Positions 1 to 12,639 of a stretch of 64,000 nt of DNA are shown piece after piece (the first letter of the stretch is position 1; every line of letters starts with the position of its first letter). Both the position numbers and the translations under genes were made by a program. The stretch comes from Piscicola geometra. Lineage: Eukaryota; Annelida; Clitellata; Hirudinida; Piscicolidae. The notes below the pieces were generated by a model, which worked only from the letters and a program-made list of their open reading frames with translations, was not told where the DNA came from and made no database searches. The DNA lies in contig OX030970.1 in NCBI GenBank assembly GCA_943735955.1, positions 4,845,869 through 4,909,868 on the forward strand. Reading direction: 5' to 3'.

Positions 1-528
1 AATCACAAATTTTTACAAATATTACAGGATTTTCCAAGTTGGCCCATCTTCACCAGTCTCCCTATCGATGAGCTTCATTGAGGCACACTGAAAGAGCCCT
101 TTGTCACGTGTAACTGTTTTCGTGAACGAACGTTTTTTTCTCCATCTTTGCGGTTTTTTAATGCAGTTGAAGTTACTGTAAAAGGCGAACACCTGGTATG
201 GAATGATATACGGAGCAGAAAAAATCGTTAATATATCAATTTTTTTAATTAAATGTTTTTCATAAATGTATCACATGAAATAATATATAATTCAAAACAA
301 AAACAAACGAATTCATTTCTAAAAAAAGAATTAAAGTTGAAAAAAACGAGAATGAATAGATTTGTGTTTGACTTTGAAGCTGGGCTCAGAAAGACAGTGG
401 ACAGGTTCTACAATAAGCAATAAAAGAAAAAAGAAGAAAGCAAATGTGGAATAGGCCTGTCTTATAACCACCTAAAAGAAGAAAAATGAAAAAATTCAAA
501 AAAGGCCACAGATTATACAGGCCTAAAA
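1..528. other. AT-rich intergenic DNA, nothing identified
   Basis: No open frame, splice-bounded exon, RNA gene or repeat family was recognised on either strand. The sequence is A/T-rich with short poly-A and poly-T runs. Confidence 0.5.
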
Positions 529-828
529 ATGCCAGAAGAAATGAGGAAGAAACTCACTAGGGGACTTAAAGAAAAAGTTTAAATTCGGGACTATGCCCTC
601 TTTCTCGAAGTTCATCGAGAGAAGAGCGCATTTGGTTTGCAAAGTAGACAAAGAGCGAATATTTCACGTAATAGAAAGAAGGTGTCAGCTCTAAGACGAT
701 GGGAAGAAGAGAGTCCGAACCCTTGGGCACTTCTCCACAAAGCCTGGCAAAAATGGAAAGCACAACCTTTTAGTGGACGCCAGGAAAGACCTGTCGCAAA
801 GCCACCCAGAGTCCAGCCTCAAAGTTAA
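529..828 (+). pseudogene. Unassigned open frame broken by one stop
   Basis: An ATG at 529 opens a lysine-rich frame that meets TAA at 580-582. It then continues for 81 codons in the same frame to TAA at 826-828. The second part is rich in charged residues and Trp (RRWEEESPNPWALLHKAW), unlike the surrounding low-complexity DNA, so it may be remnant coding sequence. The family is not recognised. A weak resemblance to an HMG-box-like basic helix is not enough to name it. No donor or acceptor clearly bounds it. It could equally be a chance open frame. Confidence 0.2.
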
Positions 829-2544
829 GAACCAAAGCATTCACTCTCGTTCCGTTTAACAAACATCTCACATTTGAGAACAATGATTTAAAGAAGAAAA
901 AAGTTTTTTTTTACCGTCATTAGTCATGTGACTTGTGCCTTCATCAAAACGAAGTACAACGGAAGCTGCCTCACGTTGTCTCCGAACCTAAATAGGTGTA
1001 CATGGTGCATTTTACGAACATTTTTAATCAATTAAATTTATTTAAATAAAAAAATAGTGTTTAGTTCAAGTTGTGCCACCCTAGCCTCATACTTGATGAA
1101 GGCGTGGATGGAGAACAGCTGGGAGATTGCTTTCTCACCAGCTTGAAGGCACCAGGTTTTCGCCTTTGCCAGTAAATTCAACTGCATAGTTGTCGCAAAG
1201 ATGGCATTACTTTTCGTTCGTTCACATCGAAATATAGCTCAGTTCAGTGTGCTGGGAAATACTGCTCATCGATCTGTTGTAGTCAAATGATTAATTATTA
1301 AAAAACCATTAAAGACTTTAAGCAATCAAACGATTTATTAAATAAAAATGAGCTAACAGGGTCCCTGTTTGCTTCTGCGGCCTTATCTTTTTTTTTGTTT
1401 CACTGTTTGGCACAAGTATTTTTTGCTTTTTATTGCCGCAGAAGACTGGTTGGTGCATGGAATCAGTTGAAGTACACGATCTACAATTATTGTAGAACAA
1501 AGCTCATATGAAGAATTATTTGAAAGCTGGAATCATAACATTAAAATATTTTTAACAAATTAAAATATTGCTGATCTTTGATTACCTGTAACAGTGTTTG
1601 GTCTAACGGATTTTAACATTGGTGAACATGAAGGCGAGTATTTTTCTCGTAAATCACTCTTTCTTGGTTTAGTCCTGCCGCACACCTTAAAACACTGCAC
1701 TTGCACAGAATTCTCAGATTTACAAGCATTTTTTTGTAAAGGTGCCACCCCTACTGGACACAAGTCAACTTTTTGTCTTTCCCTTTGCTAGAGCCTGTAA
1801 ATTATAATTAATAAATATTAATTATAGAATGCAGAAATATATATATCATTTATCATTGTGAAATTATACTGACGACTTTTGCTCTTCTTGTATCTATGCT
1901 GCAATTTCTTTTCTGCAGTTTCATTGACTTTAACGGAAAGTGACGTTTTTCAAATTATAACTGAAAGAGCAGAAGAATGTGAAAACATATTAATGTCAAA
2001 AGAATTTTTAAAAATTCTAATTTTTCTCAAATTAAATAAAAAATATTTATATAAAAAAATTTATTCAAATAAAACGAATAACAAAATTATTTTTAGTGCG
2101 ACGATTTGAAAAACGTTTTTCAGAAATATATAACATATATAAATATATTTCAGATGAAATTTTTGAAATACAAATCTTTAAACAATTTTATCAGAGCAAG
2201 TCTTAAAATTATTAATTTGAAAACCTAACAAGAATTAAAAATCGTATTTGGATCTTCGGGAATCAGCTGCCATTTTTGTAGCCTATTTAACCAGCCGATA
2301 CATTTTTAAACTAAACGAGTTTGAGTATAATATTTTATGATTTTAACTTTCAATCGTAAATAATTAGTGTCAATTAGAATTTTTTTTGACTGTTGGTTGT
2401 TTTCAGACCGTTGAGGGATGGCCACTACGAACTAGATGATCTGCAACAACAAAAGGGAACCTAGTCATATATCAACAATAGTTTCAGTCTTGACAAGGAC
2501 CTTCTTTGCACTTCCGGTAGAACCCTCAACACCAGCGGTTCTAG
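829..2544. other. Intergenic, no supported gene
   Basis: AT-rich DNA. A short minus-strand open stretch covers about 1040-1185 but lacks clear boundaries. The part at about 2285-2420 resembles the upstream arm of the dispersed repeat at 2815-3130 and ends in an acceptor-like TTGTTTTCAG. It is probably a third, diverged copy. Confidence 0.4.
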
Positions 2545-2740
2545 GTTAAAAAGTCTTCGGATAAAAAGTCTTCGGATAAAAAGTGTTCGGATAAACATTC
2601 TTCGGATAAAAAGTCTTCGGATAAAAAGTCTTAGGATAAAAAGTCTTAGGATAAAAAGTCTTAAGGCTAAAAAGTCTTCCGGATAAAAGTCTTCAGGAAA
2701 ACAATCTTCAAGAAAATAATCTTTAAGGAAAAATTCGTTA
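2545..2740 (+). repeat. 16-17 bp minisatellite (AAGTCTTCGGATAAAA)
   Basis: About eleven head-to-tail units of AAGTCTTCGGATAAAA, increasingly degenerate toward the 3' side. A shorter array of the same unit lies at 28255-28335, so the unit is dispersed. Confidence 0.85.
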
Positions 2741-2814
2741 TTAATACGTGATCCGTAAAACTTAAAGAATAAAATTTATACTTTTATTTATTATTTTCTT
2801 TCTTTTTGGCAGCC

Positions 2815-3130
2815 GTTCAAATAAATTTTTGGAATAAACGGTTTTGGGTACAGTATATTAAAATATTATAATCTTAAGTCTAAATAAAAATTAATTTTAA
2901 GTTAATTAGAATGTTTTTGTGCGAATGTTGGTTGTTTTGAATCTGAGCTGCGACATAAAGGAGAAATCCTTCCATAGCAGCAGCAGTTCCACTGTTGGCA
3001 AGAACTTCTCCTTCACCCTCTATCACAGCCTCGGCACCAGTGGCAAGACAGAAAATTGAGAAGAATGATGACTGTGTTTTGTGGTTTTGAAGATGATGTG
3101 GTGATGATTGGGCTGTGGTATGAGTGTTGG
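2815..3130 (+). repeat. Dispersed repeat carrying a pseudo-exon, copy 1
   Basis: This block is matched in reverse orientation at 52470-52850 along its whole length. Inside, 2946-3059 reads as 37 codons plus TGA (starts [10 protein letters not shown], ends SGKTEN-stop). The other copy keeps the same frame and stop with few replacements. The upstream arm ends TTGGTTGTTTTGAAT, where the diverged relative near 2400 has TTGTTTTCAG, an intact splice-acceptor form. It looks like a duplicated intron plus terminal exon of an unknown gene, or part of a mobile element. Confidence 0.6.
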
Positions 3131-3269
3131 TACTGTGGTGATATTTTAATTTTTTGTTGGTGGAGATTGTGTTTTTTTGGCAGTGATTGTCATGGTGGTG
3201 TGTGTGAGGTTGGATTATTGAGGTTGATTGTTTTTTAAAATATATTTAAATTCATATATATACATATAT

Positions 3270-3371
3270 TGGTAGTGGTCTAATAACCGTTTTATTTAAC
3301 AAATTTATTTGAAAAGCACTTTTGAATTATTTAAAAAGCGCTATATAAATACCTGTGATTGGATTGATTGA
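3270..3371 (+). mobile_element. LINE 3' tail, L2-like family T2
   Basis: Contains AAGCGCTATATAAATACC followed by a GATTGATTG-type terminal repeat, preceded by a TTTGAATTATTT spacer. The same tail ends the LINE at 35545-36500 and recurs at 38428-38486 and 46495-46580. No coding part is attached, so this is a 5'-truncated insertion. Confidence 0.6.
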
Positions 3372-3499
3372 AATTCAAGAGCGCTCGATCGTGGTTATTT
3401 TTTCTGCAAGACGTAACCTCTGAAGCCTGAGAAATATTCAGCAAAAATGTGCTTAGAAAGTCTCAAAAACAGTTCAGAGAGAACATATAAATAATAAAT

Positions 3500-3691
3500 A
3501 AAAAAAATAATGCGTATTAATAATGCACCAAGGCACGCAACAGAGGCGCCACTCACACGACATAAGTCGTGAAACACCGCATCATATACACTAGGTATAT
3601 GATAGCTCACGGTTGGCTGAACAAGGATTCGAACTGGTGACCTTTAAGTTGCAGGTCCAACGACTTTACCATCTAAGCCAAGCCGCTCGCC
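3500..3691 (-). mobile_element. tRNA-derived SINE, minus copy
   Basis: Reverse complement of the SINE at 12352-12540. On the minus strand it begins with the tRNA-like head (box A around GGCTTAGATGG, box B as a TTCGAATCC motif). It runs through the palindromic centre ATATACCTAGTGTATATGAT and ends in the GCGTGCCTTGGTGCATTA tail shared with a LINE. Confidence 0.75.
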
Positions 3692-5329
3692 AATAACATA
3701 AAAGATGCAGAAAAAGAAAATATATGAGGATAATATAGTGGAGTGGACAGGGATTGAGCTCAACGACTGTTTGAGACTATCAGAAAATCAAAAGGAATGT
3801 AGGAAACTGGTTGGAGGTCTTACTGTAATGCTCCAATAGTTTTTGAGAACATAGCCTATAGTCTAACTGACTGACTTAGCCAAAAATGTATAAATTTTAA
3901 TTATTTTTATATTTTAATAAATTAATAAAATAAATATTATATTGTATATATATATATAAAATATATATACATAAAATCAATTATGTACCTATTTACTAAA
4001 TTTTAATCTAAAAATAATTTTTTAACTTTATTAATCACAGCTTGAAAGACACAGGCATGTTAGAAAATACATTCGAAAATTAAAATTTGATTGGGGATAC
4101 TAATAATGAGGTTAATATTAAAAAATTCTGAAGAATGAATGACATGGAACACATGGCTATTATTTTATTCAGAAAAAAATCAGTAAAATAATTTGAAGTT
4201 AGTGAATATTATTATATTCTACATTAAATTAATGAATAAATTGAAAAAATCAAAGTTTTAAAATTTTTGTTTTTAAAATTTTTTGAGCTTGAGTCATGTG
4301 TAGAAGAGTCGTTCGGAAAACAGTTTGTCTTTCATATGCAGAGCTCATCTGCCTGGTGAAGAAGGCAGCCAGTGGGAGCTTGCAAGCTTTGCACTGATGC
4401 TAAATCTGACCTAGCACTTCTTTTAGATGATTCATGTCTTCTATTTGATACTCCTACATGGGCTTCAAAATATTTAAAATAATTAATTAGTCTCATATAA
4501 AAAGAATTTTTTCCTCCAGTGGGAGCTCGCAAGCTTGCACTAGTGCTCGATCTGAGGCTCAAAAATGTTTTTATTGAAAAAAGTGGAAGGGTTCACATTA
4601 AGGCGATCCCCTTCACTACCAAAATGTGGGGGGGTTCAGACCCCAGGACGCCTCCAGAATCGCCGCCCATGCTTCCTTGTAACATGCCTTGTAGCACCGT
4701 CTTGGACAGTGATCATGTTTGATAATGTGGCCAAACCAAGTCAACTTGATAGTTCGTAGAAAAGGTTGTTGATGTCTAATTAATTTTGTGGAGTAAGTTG
4801 AGTAAGACTCTCAATGGGTTCCTTCCTGGTCTTGGCAAGTCTACTTTTGCACTTGAAGGCTGGAATCGGTGGATGGAGTGGAGGAACCACTAGATGGTCA
4901 ACGGTCAAGAAGGCGATTTTCATGAAAGCTTTGTGGAACGCTAAGGGCATGACGAGACACGAGGAACATCATGGCCATCCACTGCACCCGTTTCCATCTC
5001 CAGCCGTTTCGACTCTGTCCTGCTACTGAATCAAGATGGTCTCGGGTGAGAGAGTAGGTTGACGAACTGTGCAACTTTTTCTCACTTAAATCCAATTCAT
5101 TGCGCAAGTCACTTCAGTCATTCATCCATCTCATCTGACAAGTCCTGTGGCGACAAGTTGGTACACAGGTAGTTCTGGGTCGTTCTTCACTGATATTGAA
5201 CAGCAGTGGAGTCCAGCAGCCCTTTCAGGAATACTGGCACGAGGAAGAGTTAGAAAAAGTGTCCTAAAAATTGCCTGTTCAAAACTTTTCTAGCCAGATC
5301 ACCTTAGCTGATGGGGACCCTGAAAAAGC
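3692..5329. other. Intergenic, one dispersed-repeat copy
   Basis: Mostly AT-rich DNA without genes. Around 4590-4680 lies a copy of repeat family R1, recognised by its end GGTTCAGACCCCAGGACGCC and a following CGCCGCCCATG. Part of 4310-4550 contains a short direct repeat of CAGTGGGAGCTYGCAAGCTTGCACT. Confidence 0.4.
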
Positions 5330-5660
5330 TGTCGAAGCACAAAATTAAGAAGAATTCCTCTAAGACTGGGGACATGGAATGAGCGTGACTAGGCTTGCGG
5401 AAGAAGGAGAGCTCTGCGAAAGAGGCTCTGGCTACACATTTTTCTGGAGTGGTAGACCTAGCGAAGAACAAGGTGAAGCAGGTGTTGGCTTTGCAGTTAA
5501 GGCAACTCTTGTCGAAAAGCTGGCAGGACTTCCCAAAGAGGTAATCATGAAACTATGAAATTCCCACTGATGGGTGGAAGGAAGCATCTCACCATCATCA
5601 GAGCCTACACTCCAACCATGACCAACCCAGATGAAGTAAAGACAAAGTTCTATGAAAATA
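5330..5660 (+). mobile_element. LINE endonuclease-domain remnant
   Basis: Conceptual translation with frameshifts gives FFWSGRPSEEQGEAGVGFAV, then LVEKLAGLPKE, then RAYTPTMTNPDEVKTKFYEN. These are the conserved strands of the APE-type endonuclease of non-LTR retrotransposons. Stops and frame changes show that it is dead. The reverse-transcriptase remnant at 42840-43557 could belong to a related element. Confidence 0.65.
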
Positions 5661-8600
5661 TATCACCACTATTATGCCTTCATTTATTCGGTTAAATAGC
5701 GAATATTTAGGATGTTTAAAATTTAGTACCGAGGAGAGTACGTAATGAACATGCAGTATTCATTTTTCATAATAAGACTGTACCACGTCAAAACATTATT
5801 TTAATGACTAACATTTATTAGCAAGTTTTAATTAAGTAAGATATTTAAAGTAGTAGTATGTTTATAGTGCCTTTCCTTCTGTCTCCAAATTGCACCCACA
5901 CATCTCAGTACCACTCATTCCAGCTTTCGATCTTCTTCCCGGGAACCAAAGACTCCTTCCATTGGGTCTTGTTCTCCACGTTCCCTTCTTCAAGCTGTCA
6001 ACCCTTCTTCTCTCTGTTTTTCATTTAAACTGCATACAAGCAATACATGCCTCTCATTCTCTTCTTCTCCAAAAATACGCTTCTTATCTTTTTCCGCATA
6101 TCTCCAGTGTATGATTGTGTCAAGCTATCCCCCCTTACACAGAATCATAACTTTCGCTTCTTCTGATCCAGCTATATATCTTTCCATCTTTCTGCTTTCG
6201 GACTTCTCTTCATGGTTTCTTTTAAATCTTTTACTTTCCTGTCTCTTATTATTTATTTCTCCCTCCCCTTCTGTTTAATCCTTTTCACCAGCTCTCTTCT
6301 CCCCATCCCTCCAGCCTCTCTTTCTGAGACCCCCATCATAAACACTCTTGCTCGTGCGACTTTTCCTCCACGTACCATTCGGTTTATAACCTCCACACCC
6401 AATTTTCTTTTGTAAAACTTTAAAAAAAAAATATTACGATTGCTTGTTTTTGCTTCCAAACATAGGTTTGAATGATTTAAAATTCCATAGTTTCAAATTT
6501 TACATATGTTTAACTTTTTTAAAATTCATATGCCCTTATGAAAAAGATATATTTCTATTAACCTTCATCCTACCCACGCTACCAGCTGGTAGCATCCGCA
6601 CATATGAGGCTATTTTATACTTCTATTGTAGATAAAAATATATTTTAACTCTTTGTTTTTGCTCATGACTTCCGGTTTTATCTTTGTTAATTGTTTTTTC
6701 TATAAATGTTTTGCTGTTTCTAAACAAATAAAACTTCTTTAGATGTCATTATTTTTAGCTGAGTAAAATTAGATTTTTCTATTGTACTGTTACATCTTTA
6801 ATTCGTGTGAAAAAACGTTAAAAAAACTTATTTCAACTACTTTCTTAGCTCTTGAAGTATACTTTTTATTACTTTTTATCTTTTTTGATGTTTTTTAGGG
6901 AGATGTTTATCACGACGCTAGCACCTGGTAGCGTTAGTAGGATCCGCTACACAGTTTTTGACGCATTAATTTCAGATTATTTTTCTTCTCAAACTAAAGA
7001 ATCTAAACGTAATGCTATTACAAGACCATCAAAGTTTACTACTTCAATAGGAGCTAAAGAGAAATATAAAATAAGAGTAACATTTTTGCATTGATTATTC
7101 ATTTTCCTAAAGCTGGAGATGAGAAAAAAGATAGCGATGTTGAAGATGTGCCAGAAATATTAAATGAAGAAGTTTCTCTTTAATCAGCTAGAGAGTTAGA
7201 ATTAGAAGAAATAGTGACGGACGAATTAAGCTTTAATGTTGGTTTGTTAGAATCAGTAAAGAAAGAAAAAAGAAGAAAAAAATCAAAGGAAAAGTATGGC
7301 TGGAAAAAATATCTTGTCTGAGAACATTTAAACCAGCTCATACAGCATCTTTAATGTCTAAAAAAATTCATTTGTGAATTGAATCCATTTGAGCTTTGAA
7401 AAGTATTTTTAAATTCAACATGGATCAAAATCCGATATGAATGTGAAAGTTGTTACCGAGGCTTAAAGCAAGTTTTTATCACACAAAAAATATTGTTCTT
7501 TGACAGATAATTATGATTATGGTCGCCTTTAAACAATAAAGTAGCTAAAGTTTCAGTCATATATGACCACTTAAATAATAATTTAGTGATTACCATTATT
7601 TATAAACTCATTAAATGTCAGTGTCATGGCAGCATGAAAAGTCCCCTGTAACGAATCAGACTGTAAAATCAGAAACAAGCTGTACACATTGGACTAGAAT
7701 TGGGAAAACAAAGATGCCAGAGACAAACGCTTTCGCAGAAAAGTAAAACAGCAGCGATCTACAACCAGCAGCGACCATCAACCAGCAGCGACCAACAGCC
7801 AGTTCTTTTGAAGTCGCTCGTCTAAGAGGGGATTCCGCTCTTGGGAGGGCACTGCAATGGAACATTTTCAACTAAATACAAAGCAATGCATCGTTGATGC
7901 ATAAATAGCAGGTTGTCATCAATCGTAAGCCAGCGATCCGATGAGTTTTCATTGGTTGTGCACGGGAACGTGATAACTTAATCGATAAATTCAGCTGAAG
8001 CCATAAAGTTTTCTTGCGATTTTCAGATGTAAAGTTTTACTTTGGTTTTCATTCTGGTAATCATCTTTTTCTCGGCTTGTCTGAGTGCGATTTTGTTTGT
8101 AAAAAATTTTTTTCATTTTATTTTTGTAGAAATCTCTTAACGGTTGAAACGACACCTTAACAACCACTCTGTTACACTCACATGGTAAAACTCACCCAAA
8201 CACATTATACTCTTTATAGCAAACTGAAAGATTTTTTGACTGAAAATGTTCGATACTTCGAACTGATTTCACTTTTCTCTGAAACTGTAAGAGGAATTTA
8301 AAATGCAAGAAATACAGCGAAATGAAAAGAATTTTACAAGCTATAAAGAGAAATATCTTATTGAGAAGTGAATATTGTAGCTCTATAAAAAACTCACTTG
8401 GTTAACTAGCGTTCAACTGTACAGAATCGTCAATCAATCAAAATGAAGACCGCACTTTATGTAACAAAAGCATCAGTGCGGTCTTGAGCTGAAATTATCA
8501 AGCAACTTACCTGCATCCAGAAGTCATGACAGTTTTGTTGGTTTAGTTAGTGTTTGTTTGGTTTATTGTAAATATAGTATTATAATTTCACTTTAAAGAT

Positions 8601-8938
8601 GTAACTTTTTTTTAATCTCACATAAGAATCTGTGGAAAGAAGAGGAATGTGTGGGTGAGTTAGTTCTGAATCAAAATGTATTTTCACGGCTTTTGCTGGC
8701 ACTTTTAAGCTTCACAAAGGGAATATAGTATATGGATGTAGTGAATATGCATGGCAAAACTTCAAATTAAATGATTTCGCAAAAGTTGAAACAAACTCAG
8801 CAAAGCCATGATTATACCGGTGAAATACATTTGAGCTTAGAACATATTTCGAATGATGTTGATGATGAATGAAACTTTTCCAGAACACACAATGTAAAGA
8901 AATGGAATCATGCATCAGCAAAAACCAATGCGGTTAAT
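5661..8938. other. Intergenic, no gene identified
   Basis: Only short open frames without family resemblance. Two related short palindromic motifs occur near 6582 (GCTACCAGCTGGTAGC) and 6918 (GCTAGCACCTGGTAGCG). The stretch 7090-7330 reads as acidic then lysine-rich peptide with stops. It may be a transposase N-terminus but cannot be assigned. Confidence 0.35.
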
Positions 8939-9187
8939 ATGGATGATACCATTAACATATGATACCATTCACATATGATACCATTAACATATGATGCCAT
9001 TCAAATATGATACCATTAACATATGATACCATTCAAATATGATACCATTCAAATATGATACCATTCATATATGATACCATTCACATATGATACCATTAGC
9101 ATATGATACCATTCAAATATGATACCATTCACATATGATACCATTCACATATGATACCATTCACATATGATACCATTCACTTGATAA
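8939..9187 (+). repeat. 17-bp minisatellite (ATATGATACCATTCACA)
   Basis: About fifteen head-to-tail units of ATATGATACCATTCACA, varying mainly at CAC/AAC/AAA. Units are contiguous with no unique spacers. No coding potential. Confidence 0.9.
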
Positions 9188-9699
9188 AATTGCCTTATTT
9201 AGGCTTACAAACACATTCTTTTGATCAGCTTTAAACCCATCATTTTCAGTGAAAGTCAGAATTTTTGAATTCCGGAGGCCTTCCGGTGAAAGCAAAGATG
9301 AATGATCAAGAAGCACAAGTTATTCTAAAGAGATTACATTATGAAGACCTATAACTTTTTCATTTGAGTTTTTCCTATTTCAAATTTTTGATGCATAGAC
9401 TTGGCGACTCGAATACCTCAATCAACAGTTGTATAATGTTATTTACTTAATTCATTTTATTCATTTTTGAACAATTATTGATAAAAAATAAAATAAATTT
9501 TCTTTAATAAAAAAACAGATTTCTTGTTTGAAACTCTTTAACCGAAGTTTTTAAACAACAATCAAGCTTCTGGTTTCTATTATATACTAAACCACATGTA
9601 CCAGATGTGACCATTCATGTAATGTATGCGGCCCAGCAGAGCTTAAACGTTTCAAATTAATTTTTTAAAAACTGACTTGTTATTAGTTTTCTATTAGGT

Positions 9700-10300
9700 A
9701 GTTTATTGAGTGCTGAGTGAGTGGTTGAAAATGATTGAGTGTAAAAAGGCTGGTTAAAGGTTGAATTTGAGGAAATAGCGCTAAAGAAATTTATTTGATT
9801 GATTGATAAGGGGCAGGGAGAGTGGTTGAGGGCTTATTGGGTGCAAAGAGGGTATTGGTTATAGAAATAGTGGTTGATTGGTTGATAAGAATGTGATTGA
9901 TTAGATGCAAAAAAGATGATTGATTGGATACAGGGTAAGTATTTGAGGGGTGAATGGGTGCAGCGTGGATGATTATGGGCTGATGTGTGCCGAGATAGTG
10001 GCTGCAGAATGATCGGTAGCCTAGAAGATGGCTGAGAGTTAATTGGGAGAAAAAAAGTGATTGATTGGGTGTAATAAGAGTGGTTGTGGTTTGATTCAGT
10101 GCAAAGAAAATGGTTGAGGGTTGATTGGTTACAGAAAAAAAGATCCCTTGGGTGCATAAATTGTGGTTGAGGGTTGATTGGGTGCAGGCAAAAAAAGTGA
10201 GGATTGATTGGGTGCAGAAAGGGTGGTTGAAAGAAGTCACGAAGGGTGGTTGATCGGGTGCAAGGAGAGTAGTTTAGGGTTGATTGGGTGCAGGAAGGAT
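9700..10300 (+). repeat. ~30-bp minisatellite (GGTTGATTGGGTGCAGAAAG)
   Basis: Imperfect tandem units built around GGTTGATTGGGTGCAG, with TGGTTGAG spacers. The array stays open on the minus strand and would give His/Pro/Gln/Ser-rich peptide, but this reflects unit length, not a gene. Homologous arrays are at 43725-44330 and, inverted, at 61190-61305. Confidence 0.85.
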
Positions 10301-10404
10301 AATGTATTTGATACAATATATTCAAATAACAATTAAAACGCATTAAATAACTTTGCAAAAAAAGCTGCGTGAACAAGTACTTGTAACATGTACAAATGTA
10401 TTCG

Positions 10405-10640
10405 AGGAATATTATTAACGTGGCGACGCCACGTTGTGGCGTTAATAATGCTAGTCGATTTTCAAACATCTTTATTATCCATACCTAATTATTCAAAATT
10501 GAAATTAAGAAGTTTAAAATTATTTTTTTTGTTTTTGTTTGTTTAAAAGTCATTTAACATTTTCTGCCTCATTTAAATATATGTGTTGCACACGGGCGTG
10601 GCGTAAACCTGGATGAGCTTCAAGACCACTCGGTTATGAA
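10405..10640 (+). repeat. Dispersed repeat family R2 (GGCGTAAACC)
   Basis: Contains ATTAACGTGGCGACGCCACG with its inverted partner. It is followed by GGCGTGGCGTAAACCTGGAT and GAGCTTCAAGACCACTCGGT. Copies occur at 15705-15800, 26735-26880, 43605-43700, 44430-44500 and 60765-60835. Three of them sit next to the TTGATTGGGTGCAG minisatellite, suggesting one composite element. Confidence 0.6.
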
Positions 10641-10674
10641 CAATTTAATGAATAAATGAAAAATGAAAATAAAA

Positions 10675-10830
10675 TAAATTAGAGCTTTTCCACGATTATA
10701 CATTTTAATCGAAGTTAATCAAACGACTATAAATTTTAATCTAAGTTAATCAAACGATTATAAATTTTAATCGAAGTTAATCAAACGGTTATAATTTTTA
10801 ATAGAGAGTTAATCGTGTTTTAACGTAACG
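10675..10830 (+). mobile_element. hAT-like terminal fragment with TTAATCG subrepeats
   Basis: Starts TTAGAGCTTTTCCACGATTA and continues with repeats of ATTTTAATCGAAGTTAATC. The inverted form of this end closes the element at 58990-59990 (ATTAGAGCTGTTCCACGATT on the minus strand). TAGAG at the tip fits hAT terminal repeats. No transposase is present. Confidence 0.45.
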
Positions 10831-11049
10831 TGGTATAAGTTAATTTGATATTTTTATTTGTATTATGATTATTAGTTGCTTGCTCCAGTATGGAGCGTGG
10901 CATCATAAATAAACTCCCTCCAATTCGTCCTGCTCTGAGCCATCCAGCGCGGATGCTCAAATTGAAGAGTTTCAGGTTGGCTTCTAGGGTGGATAGCCAT
11001 GTGAGTTTGGAATTAAGATAAATATATAAAAAATTTCCTATAAAATTTT

Positions 11050-11700
11050 ATTATCATCATCAATCGGGCGCGGATAAGGGTTCAAGAGGCTTCTTTTCAC
11101 GCCGAATTGACTTTAGCTGGTCGACTTCATGCGTTGGCTGCTCTGAATCAGTGTATGACGTAAGATGTTGTCTAATTGACAGTCTTGGTCTGCCAGTACG
11201 CATTCGTATTTTCATCTCTGACTCGTAGAGTAAGTAACGGTGCACAGGCTCATCCGAAGGCATGTGGAGGCAATGTAAGTTGTAAGTTGGCGCTTTCTGA
11301 TCATTTCGCTGTGCGCTCCTGTCCAACTCGTGCGTAGAGAGACTTGTTTGTGACGTGGTCGTTAGACTGTTGGATTCCAAGCATCGTCCGATAGCAAGTC
11401 CTTGTGAAGACGTCAAGTTTCTTTTATAATATTGCTGTGAGTAACCATAAAGTAGCCATAAAGCAAAATAGAAATGCAAGCGGCTTGAAAGATGTGGATC
11501 TTGAAGCCTATGTTCAGCTATAGGGAGCGAATAAACTTTTGTAGCTTCGTGAAGGCTGCCTATGCAAAGCCGGTTCGGATTCTAACATCTGTGGACCCAG
11601 CATAGGATCCAAGGTATTTAAAGTCCTTCACGATTGCGATGTTCTGGCCATCGATGAAGTCGATCATGTTGTTGCTACCAAACAATAATACAATTCTCTA
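11050..11700 (-). mobile_element. LINE reverse-transcriptase C-terminal remnant
   Basis: On the minus strand, fragments DFKYLGSYAGSTDVRIRTG and, later, PSDEPVHRYLLYESEMKIRM, TGRPRLSIRQHLTSYTD and SAPD-stop follow the order typical of the end of a CR1/Jockey-type LINE polyprotein (FKYLG, HRY..LY, GR.R). Frame breaks show decay. The DNA to about 10860 on its 3' side probably includes its untranslated tail. Confidence 0.65.
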
Positions 11701-12351
11701 AGCCTACTTCAGATTTGGCTTGATAATGTTTGATGATTGACTTTGTAATCATTGAGGTATCTTCATCTTCAGAATCTGAAGCTACAATGTATCTCAGCTA
11801 CATATTGTTAAGGTTGTAGAGTTTTGGAATTTCAAAAATCTTTTACTAAATTCTCCAACTCTTTTCATGTTAATTCTTTTTCATTTTTTAAAGACATTTG
11901 GAATTTTGTAATCAGGGCTCTATGATGTGGCAATAATTAACCATGAGATGTTCTGATTAACTTTTATTTATTCCAGCTCGTAAATAAATTTTTCTTTGAA
12001 ACAAATAACATAAGCTGAATCATAATTTTTGAAAAATTGCAGATATTACTATTGAAAGTGCTTCATATTTTTCTGCGCCTAGAAGTTTTCTTGCGAATCT
12101 ACAGTTTTTTGATGTAATGCAAATATGAAGATGAAGGATACTTTTCAACGAAACGTTTTTAACTATTTTTATAGTGAAAAACAATAAAATAAGTTTGGTT
12201 GAATTAATTTCGATAAATTTCGTTAACTGCGTTACAAATTTTAACTCCGTCAACCTATTATCACGGTAATCAAAATGTAAATTAGATGGGTACACAGCTT
12301 TAAAATAAATAAATGATAAGCAAAAGCCTGGCAACCATGTAAAGGCTAACC

Positions 12352-12540
12352 TGGCGAGCGGGTCGGCTTAGATGGTAAGTTGTTGGACCTGCAACTTAAA
12401 GGTCACCAGTTCGAATCCCTGTTCAGCCAACCGTGAGCTATCATATACCTAGTGTATATGATGCGGTGTTTCACGACTTAGTCGTGTGAGTGGCGCTTCA
12501 GTTGCGTGCCTTGGCGCATTATAAATACGCAATATTTTTG
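12352..12540 (+). mobile_element. tRNA-derived SINE, plus copy
   Basis: The head resembles a tRNA, with box A near GGCTTAGATGGTAAG and box B AGTTCGAATCC about 50 bp later. The anticodon-loop position reads CCTGCAA. The middle has the near palindrome ATATACCTAGTGTATATGAT. The tail TTGCGTGCCTTGGCGCATTA is shared with the LINE at 32540-33860 and with fragments at 18763-18822. It is a SINE and not a tRNA gene because the body and tail are conserved between copies. Confidence 0.8.
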
Positions 12541-12639
12541 TTTATTATATTATTTAATAAGACTGAAGCCGTTCAGGTCCCACACCCAGGCACCTATTGA
12601 TTTTCAAACCTTAGGCCTAGAAAAAAGTAAATAAATTTT

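Noticed and set aside
8939..9187. CRISPR-like repeat array
   Set aside because: The 17-bp units are contiguous with no unique spacers and the DNA is eukaryotic.
9834..10469. 211-codon minus-strand frame with His-Pro-Ile-Asn-Pro repeats
   Set aside because: Arises from the 30-bp minisatellite; no start context, splice pattern or homolog.
12352..12430. tRNA gene
   Set aside because: Boxes A and B are present, but a conserved body and LINE-like tail follow in at least two copies, which defines a SINE. The acceptor stem does not pair convincingly.
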